DNA of 64,000 nt from Mycobacterium sp. 1465703.0 (GTDB taxonomy: Bacteria > Actinomycetota > Actinomycetes > Mycobacteriales > Mycobacteriaceae): contig NZ_LZKU01000168.1 of assembly GCF_001672975.1 (NCBI RefSeq), positions 1-64,000 of the forward strand. Direction: 5' to 3'. The translations under genes and the position numbers were made by a program. Of this stretch, positions 1-8,750 are shown one piece after another. Each line of letters opens with the position of its first letter. The stretch's first letter is position 1. The notes under the pieces were generated by a model. The model made no database searches. It saw nothing but the letters and a program-made list of their open reading frames with translations, and was not told the origin of the DNA.

Positions 1-15
1 CCGCTCCAGTCACCA

Positions 16-76
16 AACGCGCACGCTCACGTGAGGCAACAATTCCCCCAACGCGCGCATCTTGACGTGAGGCAAC
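16..76. repeat. Imperfect direct repeat upstream of the DUF3072 gene
   Basis: The 12-mer ACGTGAGGCAAC occurs at 29-40 and again at 65-76. Each copy is preceded by an AACGCGC-type stretch (about 16-23 and 50-59), so the unit is about 36 bp, repeated twice. The second copy ends just before the ribosome binding site of the gene at 94. The repeat could be a duplicated regulator site or the end of a longer array lying outside the window. Confidence 0.6.
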
Positions 77-93
77 TAGGAGGTGATCGCGGA

Positions 94-309
94 ATGAGCA
101 AGGAATTGCAACCGGCGCCCAACGAGACGGCGGAAAAGGACCCAGCCGACTGGGTCACGGGTGACGAACCGATGACGGGACCGCAGCGGAGCTATTTACA
201 CACGCTGGCGCAGGAGGCAGGGCGTGAGGTCCCCAATGATCTGACCAAGGCCCAGGCATCCGACCTGATAGAAGAGCTGCAGCAGCACACCGGGCGCGGC
301 AGTAGTTGA
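94..309 (+). CDS. DUF3072 family small protein
   Basis: This is a 71-residue, charged, soluble protein. Its C-terminal half (MTGPQRSYLHTLAQEAG followed by VPNDLTKAQASDLIEELQ) matches what I know of DUF3072, a short helical domain common in actinobacteria with no established function. A second methionine lies further inside, but the ATG at 94 is preceded by AGGAGGTGA at good spacing, which fixes the start; a longer in-frame ATG at 31 would have to read through the direct repeats. The gene is alone on the plus strand. The family call is fairly safe; the role is unknown. Confidence 0.75.
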   Translation: MSKELQPAPNETAEKDPADWVTGDEPMTGPQRSYLHTLAQEAGREVPNDLTKAQASDLIEELQQHTGRGSS

Positions 310-385
310 CCGCGCGCCAAACCGATGTGCAGTCCGGCTGCGCTCGTTTGCTGTTAAGACTTGGTACGAGTAACGGTGCCTGCGA

Positions 386-1336
386 TCAACTTTCAGCCCG
401 CTTGGTGCCGATGAACTCTAGCCCGGCGCGAATAGCGGGGCGATGGCGCAAGATTCGGTAATGAGCGAGTCGGCCGAGCCCACGCGTGGTCAGTAATCGT
501 GCACCTTGCCACGACCATGCGAGCCGCTCACTCGCGGCATAAGGGCTGTCTGGGTCATCGGGATCATGGATGAGAAGCACCGGCGGGTAGTTGGCTCGTT
601 GACCGATCCGCGTCATGTTCGTCTCGTGCAACGGCATGGCGATTCGTTTTTCCAGACGACGTTGCAGGCCCGCGCGGATCCGGCGGCCGAAGCCGTGCCG
701 TGCGGCGAACAGGTCGAGATAGAGAGGGAAATCGCCCATGGGCGCCAAGAAGACCAAACGCCCGACAGGTGCGCCCTGCGCCGCCGCCAATGCAGTCGCG
801 TTCGCTCCGAGTGAGTGAGCTACCACCGCGTGGGCGGGCCCGTGGGTCTCGATCATCGCCGCAACGGCGTCGGCGCACTCGATGAGAGTGGTACGTCCGG
901 GCGCAAGGGCACCCGGACCAGATTCGTTGTGGCTAGGCAAGTCGAATGCGACGACACGATATCCCGCCTCAACCAGCGGCTTGACGAACACTGCCAAATG
1001 CGCGCGCTGCCCGCCCCAACCATGTACCAGGTATATCGGCGTCCCTTCGCCCCATTCCTCACCAGCGATCCGATGTCCATCCCAATAAGCTTCTAGCGGT
1101 CTGCCCGGGGACACGCCTGGCGGCATGCGCAGACTCGATTCGAGAACCGGTGGGGTACACCACAACTCGACTGCCCACCGCGATCCCAAAGAGGGCGCCA
1201 ACCGCTCGAGCAGCCAAAAAAGTCGGCGCACTCGGGCAGCGACCGGGGGAAGGACTCCGGAGCCGACGACATCAAGCGGGGCAAGCTCGCCGGCCTGTGC
1301 TTGCGCCGACGCCGGTCCTGGTGCTCCTTCGGTCAT
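386..1336 (-). CDS. Alpha/beta hydrolase
   Basis: A 316-residue alpha/beta-hydrolase-fold protein. The oxyanion region HGWGGQ lies near residue 106, the nucleophile elbow is AHSLGA (GxSxG-like, with the serine between H and L), and a late DPDDPDS acidic turn and a GRLAHYRIL histidine complete a plausible triad. The N-terminal about 90 residues (Ala/Pro-rich, then LFWLLERLAPSLG) are not part of the core and may contact membrane. Relatives are annotated as hydrolases or lysophospholipase-like proteins. The substrate cannot be inferred. It is monocistronic, between a plus-strand gene and a 244-bp gap. Confidence 0.8.
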   Translation of the reverse strand: MTEGAPGPASAQAQAGELAPLDVVGSGVLPPVAARVRRLFWLLERLAPSLGSRWAVELWCTPPVLESSLRMPPGVSPGRPLEAYWDGHRIAGEEWGEGTPIYLVHGWGGQRAHLAVFVKPLVEAGYRVVAFDLPSHNESGPGALAPGRTTLIECADAVAAMIETHGPAHAVVAHSLGANATALAAAQGAPVGRLVFLAPMGDFPLYLDLFAARHGFGRRIRAGLQRRLEKRIAMPLHETNMTRIGQRANYPPVLLIHDPDDPDSPYAASERLAWSWQGARLLTTRGLGRLAHYRILRHRPAIRAGLEFIGTKRAES

Positions 1337-1580
1337 GAATCGCGATCATAGGTAGGCAACACCCACCGACTATAGCTGCGCTACACCGCCTGGACCCGAG
1401 CGGACAACTTCTGGACCTCTGGACTCATGCGCAGGCGACCAACCTGGGTGTCGCTTGCTTCAATTGACCAAAGATCCTCACTACGACACGCGGGCAGCTG
1501 GCCGCGATCTGCTGGGAAAGAGAGAAACTGCACCAGAAACGTTTGCCCGCAGCGCAATCCGTGCTTGATGGGCGGTGACC

Positions 1581-1886
1581 TCAATAGGACCAGGGGTAGA
1601 CAAACAGCGGCCCGGTGATGCCGTGAGCGAGGAGCCATGCCAGTGCGCACAAGATCAACAGCTGGACCACCCAATTCACCAAATGGATCCGGTGCGCCGA
1701 ATGCAGCTCGAACCGGATGACCTTGTTGAGGCTGGCAAGATCGGCGGCACTCAGGAACACTTTCCCCGTCCCGACCCTGAGCATGTAGCCGCTCGTCCCA
1801 TTGGGGCGATCCACGCGGACGAGGTGGATTCGATTCCCATCGCCGTCGCGCAGGCCGATGAGGCTGGTTAGCTCGGATTGTCCCAC
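1581..1886 (-). CDS. Small hypothetical protein with C-terminal membrane helix
   Basis: A 101-residue reading frame starting at GTG 1886. The first about 65 residues are soluble and mixed, and residues about 70-92 (VNWVVQLLILCALAWLLAHG) form one clear transmembrane helix followed by a short tail, so it would be a tail-anchored protein. Codon third positions are GC-rich, as in real genes here. I do not recognise a family. The 240 bp between its stop and the hydrolase gene at 1336 hold no convincing gene. Confidence 0.6.
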   Translation of the reverse strand: MGQSELTSLIGLRDGDGNRIHLVRVDRPNGTSGYMLRVGTGKVFLSAADLASLNKVIRFELHSAHRIHLVNWVVQLLILCALAWLLAHGITGPLFVYPWSY

Positions 1887-1957
1887 GGTGTGCCCACCTA
1901 GCTAGGGTTCTGGCCTCCTGCTGTTGGAGACTTCACGCTACTCCGCGCGGTAATTGC

Positions 1958-1971
1958 ACACAATACTGTGT
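1958..1971. promoter_or_regulatory. Inverted repeat ACACA-N4-TGTGT, possible operator
   Basis: A perfect 5-bp-arm palindrome with a 4-bp spacer lies 72 bp upstream of the minus-strand GTG at 1886. Copies of GGTAATT flank it (about 1949 and 1978). It is short, so chance occurrence is possible. Confidence 0.25.
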
Positions 1972-2445
1972 CCCACAGGTAATTTCGTTGCACCGATGTT
2001 ATTCACTGGCATGCGTTCGGAGCGGCCTTGCACATGATCTTTCCCGCCGGTGGATTACCCAGCAGCCTTGCGGTCTCAGCGAGTCAATTCGCCCGGTCTG
2101 ATCTCACCGACCTCACTGCGGATAGCCCAGCCGCTGTCGCTCGGTTCCACGGCTAGCAGCTGACCGGCGAGGCACCAGTGATAGCACGGATTTCCGTACT
2201 CCGGTTAGGGCGGACCAGTTGCGGCATCAGGCGTAGTCGGCTGATACCAGGCGCGGATCGTGATCGCAGGAGCCCAAGTTCCGCGGGTCCACCCACGCCA
2301 ACCCTCGTGTCGGTTCCAATCCGGCGTGGCGGAGGCTGTTCCAATACTTGCGTGGTCGCAGAATTCCGGTCGAAATGGCGGAAGCGGTTTTCCGGTTTTT
2401 GTGGCGGATCCTAATGAGCGCTCTGTCGCAATATTACGACGGCTT

Positions 2446-2542
2446 CTTGTGAGACGAACTTCTGAGACGCAACGACCTGGCTTAACCTGTGAACCGGGCT
2501 GGCGGGTCCGAGACATCTCGAATGTCGTCCCTTCTGAGACGC
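2446..2542. repeat. Three short CTTnTGAGACG repeats
   Basis: CTTGTGAGACGA (2446-2457), CTTCTGAGACGC (2459-2470) and CTTCTGAGACGC (2531-2542) lie just downstream of the 3' end of the cyclase/ATPase gene at 2567. The two exact copies are 72 bp apart. The function is unknown. Confidence 0.5.
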
Positions 2543-2566
2543 CGAGCCTTACGAAAGTGACGGCGC

Positions 2567-5500
2567 TCATGGCATCTCGTCGGCCCACGCGATGTGTCCC
2601 TCGAAGCCAAGCGTTCCCGCCATGTCGCGGTAGCGATCACGATAGTCGCAGTAGGCGTGGTCGTCGCCGTGAGTGTGCGCCAACAGAGCTCGAAGCCGTA
2701 GCAGCCAGATCTCGCGTATCACCAGATCCTCATCGGTTTGTGCGGCCGCTAACCGTTCGATCGCGGCTTCGGCTTCGGCCATGTCATCCTCGGCCCCACG
2801 GTCCAGCAGCGTCTCCACCAAAACACCCGTCGCAGGCACGCACCACAGCAGCAGCCGTCCCTCGCGGAACAAATGGTCGACGGCGGCACGCATGAGCGGT
2901 ATCGCCTCATCGCGATCTCCACGCCGAGCCTTCTCACGCGCCAAGTACACATTGACTAGCGGTAAATCGCCCAGAAGGTAGCCCTGGCGCATGAACCCGT
3001 CGCTGATCTCGGCCAGCACCTTCTGTGCGCGGTCACGCTCCGGAGCCGTGTGGCGGTGCACCAGCGCAACGCCCAGTGTCATTCGGGCTATGGTCACCCC
3101 GAGATCATCACCGCATCGTTCGGCATTGCGTAGGGCCTCCTCGATCTCGCGAACCGCGCGATCATCGGCAGCCGACACGCCGAACGGTAATCCCGCTAAG
3201 TAGACGAAGGCGACAACCGCAGCATAAGACCAGGGGTCGGCCCTGCGGGCCATCGCCAGGCCCTCCCGCAGGTCGTCGCGCCATCCGGTGCGACCCAGCC
3301 AATACCGGGCAATAGCCCGGTTCGCAAAGGCAACCGCTAGCGGAGATCCGAAAATGAAGTTCCCTTTAAACGGATCGCCGTCGGCCAGGTCGATGACCCT
3401 CTGTGACCACCGCAGCACGTCACACCACTCGCCGCTGTGAACCTTGGCATAGCTCACCGGGAAGGATAGCCCCACCGTCAAGGTCGCATCGCGGATCGAC
3501 TCGATGAGGGCCCAGGCTTCCGATGCTAGCCGTGACGCCTCGCGCATCCGGCCCTGATAGGCACGATCAATCACCAGCCCCGCCATGGCTGTGGCCAGTG
3601 AGGCCTTGTCGCCGGTGTCGCGGCACAACTGACGTAATTCATCGAAGCGTGCGCCAGGAACGTTCACATGGACTCGCCAGGCCGTCCCGCACAACATGGT
3701 GCGCGGGGCGATGCGCATGGCCGCCCGGTTGGGATCGTCGCCGGGCAGTACGTCGGCGATCGTTTGGGCGCGTTCCCAGCTCACCCGGGCGGCGGCGATG
3801 TCGCGGTTGGTCGCCCACGTTGCGGCGCGCATGTGCCAGCCGTAGGCGGCGTGCCCATCACCGGCGGCCTCCAGATGTTCGGCGATCAGCGCGGCATTTT
3901 CATCAGCCGAGGCCGGGTTACGGGCCTCAATCGCGGCGGCCAGCCGCCGATGCAGCTCGGCGCGATCCGACTTGAGTTGTGATTCGTAGGCCACCATTCG
4001 GATCAGCGGATGGTGGAACACGTACTCGGGCTGTCGGGTAAAACTGATCTGATCGATCAGCTCGCCGCCCACCAGGTCCTCCAGGAAAGGATCAATCCCC
4101 AGCGTTTCCAGTAGGTTCCTGCTGAACTTCGCGCCGACGACCGCGGCAGCGTTCAGGGTGCGTTTCGCTTTTGGGTTCAGCCGGTCGATGCGGGCGGCGA
4201 TAGTGGCCTGCACCGTGGCGGGTACGGTGACCTCGGCAGCGTCGACTACGGAGACGTAAGCGCTGCGGTTGCCGCGCAGCACAGCACGCTCGGCCAAATC
4301 CCGAACCATCTCCTCAGCGAAAAACGGATTACCGGCGGCCCGCGCGGCGATCACAGAGGGCAACGCGCCGACTGAGGGGTCCGGCCCGAGGAGCTGCGAG
4401 ACCAGTGCTGCGATCTCCGGATCACTCAGTGGCGCAAGGGCTATGGTTTTGGCACCGGCCACCCGGCTCAAGGCGCCTTGATATTCGGGGCGGTAGGTGA
4501 CCAGCACCAGCGAGGGCGTCTGCGGCATCACCGTGACGAATTCGGCGATCATTGATTCGCTGACCTCATCGATCCAGTGCGCGTCTTCGATGACATAGAC
4601 CGCCGCGGTTCCGCGGGCCAGCGACGCGGCATTGACCAGCGCCGTTAACCGCCGCCGACGGGCATCCGGGTCGATCTTCGGCAGCTCCACATCGGGATCG
4701 GTGATGCCTAGCAGGTCATGGAGAAGCAGCACGTCCTCGGGGTCCGCGTCAGGAACGCGGTCGCGCACTCGATTGCGAGCGGTCTGTCCGTCAAGTCCCT
4801 CGACACCGCTGGCCGCCCGCAAAAACCGTGCAACGGCATGAAAGGGGACCTGGCTGGTGTGCGACTCGCAGAAGGCAGTGAACAGTTCCACGCCACGCCG
4901 TCCCGCCAGCACCGCCACCTCGCGCGCCAGACGACTCTTCCCAATGCCTGGTGACCCGACCACGCCAACCACCGCGCCGTGGCCATCGATTAGACGGTCC
5001 AACAGGGCATCAACGACGGCCATCTCCCAGCGCCGACCGACCAGAGTCGACTCAGCACGCCAGGCAGCGCGAGGTCCGTCGCCCATGGCCAACAGCCGCC
5101 GAGCGGGCACCGGCGCGTCGGCACCCTTGATCTGAACCAGCTGAGATTCGCCGAGGGCCGCCGTGCCCTCAACCAGTCGAGCTGTCGACGCGCTGAGCAT
5201 CACACCACCCGGCGAAGCCGCCGACTCCATCCGCTGCGCCATCCCGACCTGCTCGCCGATAGCGGTGTAACCCCACGCACCCGAACCGATCTCACCGGCA
5301 ATCACCTGACCGGAGTTAAGTCCTACGCGCAACTGCAGGTCTACACCGTCACGCTCGCGGACGTCGACGGCAAACCGCTTCACCTCCTCCTGGATACCGA
5401 GTGCCGCTAAACAGGCACGAAAAGCGTGATCCTCCAACGCGAGCGGTGCGCCGAACACCGCCATGATGCCGTCGCCGGTGAACTTGTCCACCGTGCCGCC

Positions 5501-5764
5501 GAAGTGCTGCACAACTGCCGCGCAGCGGTCGGCGAGGTCTGCCATGATTTCGCGCAGCCGCTCCGCGCCCACGGCTGCCGCGATGTCCATCGAGTGGACG
5601 ACGTCGGCGAACAGCACCGTCACCTGCTTGTACTCCGCCGATCGAGTAACCTGCGCGACCGGTGTGCCGCACTCGTTACAAAACTTGGACTTCGGGGGCA
5701 GCTTGGTGCCACACGACCCACACGACAGTCCCGCAGTCGTCAGTCCACCGTGAACGTCGTCCAC
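2567..5764 (-). CDS. Zinc-ribbon class III nucleotide cyclase / AAA ATPase regulator
   Basis: A 1065-residue protein from GTG 5764. The order is: zinc ribbon (Cys15, 18, 29, 32), class III cyclase domain (about 45-205), P-loop ATPase of the predicted-ATPase/MalT type (Walker A GSPGIGKS at 270-277, Walker B-like AVYVIEDAHW), then about 600 residues of helical TPR-like repeats. No C-terminal LuxR helix-turn-helix is evident. Metal aspartates Asp54 and Asp98 and Lys94 are present, but the place of the transition-state Asn of class III cyclases (VNxAxR) reads VGMAQR, so Gly174 replaces it. Cyclase activity is therefore uncertain; the domain may act as a nucleotide sensor. Mycobacteria carry many cyclase-ATPase multidomain proteins. 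It lies 95 bp downstream of a second cyclase gene on the same strand, and the two may be co-transcribed. Confidence 0.85.
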   Translation of the reverse strand: MDDVHGGLTTAGLSCGSCGTKLPPKSKFCNECGTPVAQVTRSAEYKQVTVLFADVVHSMDIAAAVGAERLREIMADLADRCAAVVQHFGGTVDKFTGDGIMAVFGAPLALEDHAFRACLAALGIQEEVKRFAVDVRERDGVDLQLRVGLNSGQVIAGEIGSGAWGYTAIGEQVGMAQRMESAASPGGVMLSASTARLVEGTAALGESQLVQIKGADAPVPARRLLAMGDGPRAAWRAESTLVGRRWEMAVVDALLDRLIDGHGAVVGVVGSPGIGKSRLAREVAVLAGRRGVELFTAFCESHTSQVPFHAVARFLRAASGVEGLDGQTARNRVRDRVPDADPEDVLLLHDLLGITDPDVELPKIDPDARRRRLTALVNAASLARGTAAVYVIEDAHWIDEVSESMIAEFVTVMPQTPSLVLVTYRPEYQGALSRVAGAKTIALAPLSDPEIAALVSQLLGPDPSVGALPSVIAARAAGNPFFAEEMVRDLAERAVLRGNRSAYVSVVDAAEVTVPATVQATIAARIDRLNPKAKRTLNAAAVVGAKFSRNLLETLGIDPFLEDLVGGELIDQISFTRQPEYVFHHPLIRMVAYESQLKSDRAELHRRLAAAIEARNPASADENAALIAEHLEAAGDGHAAYGWHMRAATWATNRDIAAARVSWERAQTIADVLPGDDPNRAAMRIAPRTMLCGTAWRVHVNVPGARFDELRQLCRDTGDKASLATAMAGLVIDRAYQGRMREASRLASEAWALIESIRDATLTVGLSFPVSYAKVHSGEWCDVLRWSQRVIDLADGDPFKGNFIFGSPLAVAFANRAIARYWLGRTGWRDDLREGLAMARRADPWSYAAVVAFVYLAGLPFGVSAADDRAVREIEEALRNAERCGDDLGVTIARMTLGVALVHRHTAPERDRAQKVLAEISDGFMRQGYLLGDLPLVNVYLAREKARRGDRDEAIPLMRAAVDHLFREGRLLLWCVPATGVLVETLLDRGAEDDMAEAEAAIERLAAAQTDEDLVIREIWLLRLRALLAHTHGDDHAYCDYRDRYRDMAGTLGFEGHIAWADEMP

Positions 5765-5798
5765 GCCAATATCGTGTCACTGCTGGTCAACGGTGTCC

Positions 5799-5814
5799 GT
5801 CATATCGAGATGTC
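5799..5814. promoter_or_regulatory. GACATCTCGATATGAC element upstream of a cyclase gene
   Basis: Read on the minus strand, this 16-mer lies 35 bp upstream of the GTG of the 1065-residue cyclase gene. It resembles CGAGACATCTCGAATGTCG (2509-2527) and CGAGACTCTCGTATGTCG (8584-8601). The position just upstream of a start codon suggests an operator or promoter element. Confidence 0.35.
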
Positions 5815-5844
5815 AACCGCGAGACGACTAAGACGAAGTTTTGC

Positions 5845-5873
5845 GACTCTCAAATGCGGTCATTTCGAGACTG
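5845..5873 (-). terminator. Inverted repeat across the stop codon of the upstream cyclase gene
   Basis: GACTCTCAAATG (5845-5856) and CATTTCGAGACTG (5861-5873) are near-perfect inverted arms with one bulged base and a 4-nt loop, overlapping the TGA at 5860-5862. There is no strong T tract, so it is either a weak terminator or mRNA end, or a regulator site before the next gene. Confidence 0.35.
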
Positions 5874-8535
5874 CGCCCAGTGCTGTTCGGGCCTGATCGA
5901 TTTGGTCGTATGCGTAGGTCACCACCGCGGCGGTGGTCATGGTTCTACCCTTGCTGGCGTGCGATTTATAGATCGCCTCACCGAGCACATCGCGCAGGTG
6001 GGTAATCGCGGTGGTGATTTCGGGGACCACCGCCGCAGCAATGCGGGCGAAGCCGGCGATGGTGGCCGCCGGTTCGTAGCGGCCGAGCCGGTCGAAAAGA
6101 ACGGCGAGGACGGCCAGCGGGGCGCGGATGTTGGTGGTGTTGCCACAATCGTGGTAGTTGCGGATTGCCAGAGTGAGGTGATCGAAAGCGGACACGGTGT
6201 CGCCGTGTTCGGCTTCGAGTAGGGCCAGACTGTTCGCCAGCATTGACGCGCGGGAGCGGTTGCCGCTGTCTTGGGCGATCACCAGACCCCGGCCGAGGGC
6301 GTTAAGCGCCCCGATGGGATCCGCGTCACGGAAAGCCAAACCGTAGGCATCGAGCGCCAACGCGAGCAAGTACGGGTTGCCTGTTGCCTCGGCAGCCTCG
6401 ATGAGGCCATCCGCGGAATCCATCGCCTCCCTACCGGAATGGGCCACTGAAAGGGCGGTAACCAGCCATGCCCGGATGTACACCGGGGTGTCGCGGCGGC
6501 GCGCGAGCTGGGCGCGGCACAATTCGGTCAACCGCTCGGGCTGCCGGATGGCTAGGTATACAAGTCCAATCGCGGCTTCGATGCCGTGGGGCAGCGCATC
6601 GCGGTTCCTGCCGAGAACGATCTGACCGGCGTCGCTGTAGCCGACAGCCGCCTCGAACCGTCCCGCGAACCAGCACTGCGACGCGATCACGTACAGCAAT
6701 GCCAGGCGGGGGTGGTCGACCGCGCGGGCGGGCGCGATCAGCTCTTCAGCCCAGGCGATCGGCTCATAGGTTTGGACCATAAAGCCGAGGAACCCCACAT
6801 AGTTGGCGAGAGTGGCGGCGACATCCAGATCGCCGTGGTCGGCAGCCCACCGAAACGCGGTGCGCAGATTGGCCAGCTCGAGGGCGAACCAGTCGTAGGC
6901 GTCACGCTGGCGGGGGCTGTCCCACTGGGCCATGATGTCGGGTTCGCGTGCAGCAAAGTACCGCGAGTGTGCGGCCCGAATCTCGGACGCTTCGTCGCGG
7001 GCGACGAGTTGTTCCTCGGCGAACTGGCGGATCGTTTCCAGCATCGAATACCGGGTGCGGCCCGCTGTCCGGGTGGCGACGAGCAGCGACTTGCGCACCA
7101 GCGTGCCGAGCAGATCCAGGGTGGCGAAATCGTCTGGGGCGTTTGAGAATCCCGCTACGGCGCAGGCGCTCTGCAGATCGAATCCCCCGGCGAACACCGA
7201 ACACCGATACAGCAGCGCCTTCTCCCGCTCGTTGAGCAGCTCGTAGGACCACGCCACGGTGTGGCGCAAGGTGTGGTGACGTTCTAGAGCGCGTCGCGAG
7301 CCCACCAGAAGCTGCAACCGCTGATCGAGCCGATCGCGCACCTCGCCCGCGGTCATGGCCGCCATCCGCGAGGCGGCCAACTCGATCGCCAACGGGATCC
7401 CGTCGAGGCGGCGGCAGATCTCCACCACCGCGCCCGCCTCGTCATCCTCGGTCAGCGAGAAGCGCGGGGCGACGCTGCGCGCGCGTTCGACGAACAGCGA
7501 CACTGCGGCAGAATCGATGCCCGAGCCCACGTCCAGCGAGGGCACCGGCCACAGCTGCTCGTCGGCAATGCCGAGTCCCTCGCGGCTGGTGGCGACAATC
7601 TTGGTCGTTGCCGAGGCCGCGAGGATGGCCTCGATCAGATCGGCGGCGGCGTCCAGCACGTGTTCGCAGTTGTCCAACACCAGCAGCCGCACTCTGCCCT
7701 CCAGGGCGGCGGCCACGCTCGCGGCCACGGTCTTGCCGGGTTGTTGGGTGATACCCAGCACCGCCGCGACCGCGTCGGGCACCGCGGCCGGATCGGTGAC
7801 CTCAGCCAGTTCGAAAAACCATGCCCCGTCCGGGAATTCGTCGACCAGCCGCCCCGCCACTTCGAGCGCTAGCCGGGTCTTGCCGACCCCGCCCACCCCG
7901 GTCAACGTCACCAACCGATGCGTCTTCACCGCGGCTTGCAGCTCGGCGACCTCCGACTCACGTCCGATCAAACCGGTTGTCGCGGGCCGCAGTTTCCCGG
8001 GTGTCGTGTCCAGCGCCCGCAATGGCGGAAACTCCGTTGGCAGGCCTACTGCTCGTAGCTGAAACACCCCGACCGGCGCAGGCACATCCCGCAACCGGCG
8101 CGGCCCCAGATCGAGCAGGTCTACTCCGCTGAGCAGAGATGCCGTCGACTCGGCGAGCAGGACCTGACCACCGTGACCCGCTGCCATTACCCTCGCGGCC
8201 CGGTTGAGAACGGGCCCGAAGTAGTCCCCGTCCCGCAGCTCGGCTTCGCCGGTCGCCAGCCCCATCCGCACCGGCAACTCCAGTTTGTGCTGAGCAGCAA
8301 CAGCGGCATCAACCGCCGATTTCGGTGATGAAAACGCCGCGCATACGCCGTCACCGGTGTGCTTGAACAAGATGCCCCCGTGCGCTTCGACCGCCGAGCG
8401 TAATACCTCGTCATGGGCGGCCAGGGCTTTCCGCATGCCATCAGCGTCGGTCTCCCACCGACGGGTCGAACCCTCCACGTCGGTGAACAGAAAGGTCACC
8501 ACCCCTGTAGGCGGGCCCCCTGCGGACACTCGCAC
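5860..8535 (-). CDS. Class III adenylate cyclase fused to NB-ARC-type ATPase
   Basis: An 891-residue protein from GTG 8535. Residues about 10-165 form a class III cyclase domain with a full set of catalytic residues: FTDVEGSTRRWE (Asp19), Lys58, HTGDG (Asp62), Asp104, and VLNRAARVM with Asn111 and Arg115. A STAND/NB-ARC ATPase follows (Walker A GVGGVGKT at 213-220, LLVLDNCEHV as Walker B, GIPLAIELAA), then about 350 residues of helical repeats. The architecture is that of the mycobacterial Rv1358/Rv2488c type but without the C-terminal LuxR DNA-binding domain. The likely role is synthesis of cAMP gated by ATPase/TPR sensing. It is the first gene of a same-strand pair; the next cyclase starts 95 bp downstream. 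Confidence 0.87.
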   Translation of the reverse strand: MRVSAGGPPTGVVTFLFTDVEGSTRRWETDADGMRKALAAHDEVLRSAVEAHGGILFKHTGDGVCAAFSSPKSAVDAAVAAQHKLELPVRMGLATGEAELRDGDYFGPVLNRAARVMAAGHGGQVLLAESTASLLSGVDLLDLGPRRLRDVPAPVGVFQLRAVGLPTEFPPLRALDTTPGKLRPATTGLIGRESEVAELQAAVKTHRLVTLTGVGGVGKTRLALEVAGRLVDEFPDGAWFFELAEVTDPAAVPDAVAAVLGITQQPGKTVAASVAAALEGRVRLLVLDNCEHVLDAAADLIEAILAASATTKIVATSREGLGIADEQLWPVPSLDVGSGIDSAAVSLFVERARSVAPRFSLTEDDEAGAVVEICRRLDGIPLAIELAASRMAAMTAGEVRDRLDQRLQLLVGSRRALERHHTLRHTVAWSYELLNEREKALLYRCSVFAGGFDLQSACAVAGFSNAPDDFATLDLLGTLVRKSLLVATRTAGRTRYSMLETIRQFAEEQLVARDEASEIRAAHSRYFAAREPDIMAQWDSPRQRDAYDWFALELANLRTAFRWAADHGDLDVAATLANYVGFLGFMVQTYEPIAWAEELIAPARAVDHPRLALLYVIASQCWFAGRFEAAVGYSDAGQIVLGRNRDALPHGIEAAIGLVYLAIRQPERLTELCRAQLARRRDTPVYIRAWLVTALSVAHSGREAMDSADGLIEAAEATGNPYLLALALDAYGLAFRDADPIGALNALGRGLVIAQDSGNRSRASMLANSLALLEAEHGDTVSAFDHLTLAIRNYHDCGNTTNIRAPLAVLAVLFDRLGRYEPAATIAGFARIAAAVVPEITTAITHLRDVLGEAIYKSHASKGRTMTTAAVVTYAYDQIDQARTALGAVSK

Positions 8536-8750
8536 AGGATGTCACACCAAGCCGACTGCGACCCGGCAAACCGCGACGGACTTCGAGACTCTCGTATGTC
8601 GCCAGGAGTAAATGGATTGATTGTGACCAACCCTAAGCCGATGCCTAGCGGGATTAACCCGTTTCCAGGCTTTGTGATGAATCCGCCATTTCTACGTCAC
8701 GAAGTCTGGAATTCCGTCAATTAGAACTAGAACCTACAACCCGCAATCCG
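8536..8750. promoter_or_regulatory. Intergenic region between dnaB and the cyclase pair
   Basis: These 215 bp contain the likely promoter of the 891-residue cyclase gene and the 3' end of the dnaB transcript. The motif CGAGACTCTCGTATGTCG at 8584-8601 lies about 50 bp upstream of the cyclase start and matches the element at 2509-2527 except for one missing base and one substitution. No gene is seen. Confidence 0.4.

Larger units (their letters stand above)
1887..2566. other. 680-bp region without a convincing gene
   Basis: Reading frames here are short and arginine/proline-rich, as expected of antisense shadows. The region holds an inverted repeat ACACA-N4-TGTGT at 1958-1971, 72 bp upstream of the small membrane gene start, which could be its operator. 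Near the right end lie three copies of a CTT(C/G)TGAGACG motif (2446-2457, 2459-2470, 2531-2542) and a CGAGACATCTCGAATGTCG element (2509-2527) that resembles elements beside the two cyclase genes. Confidence 0.5.

Noticed and set aside
1381-1674. 97-residue minus-strand frame between the hydrolase and the small membrane gene
   Set aside because: It overlaps the end of the better-supported 101-residue gene in another frame and has no family features.
1887-2566. Insertion-sequence or transposase remnant in the gene-poor region
   Set aside because: No transposase-like peptide or terminal inverted repeats were found; the repeats present are too short.
2260-2895. 211-residue plus-strand frame overlapping the end of the cyclase gene
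   Set aside because: Arg/Pro/Ser-rich with no recognisable motif; its right half is antisense to the well-supported cyclase/ATPase gene.
8536-8750. Small RNA between dnaB and the cyclase gene
   Set aside because: No clear promoter-terminator pair or strong fold could be seen by eye; left as an intergenic region.
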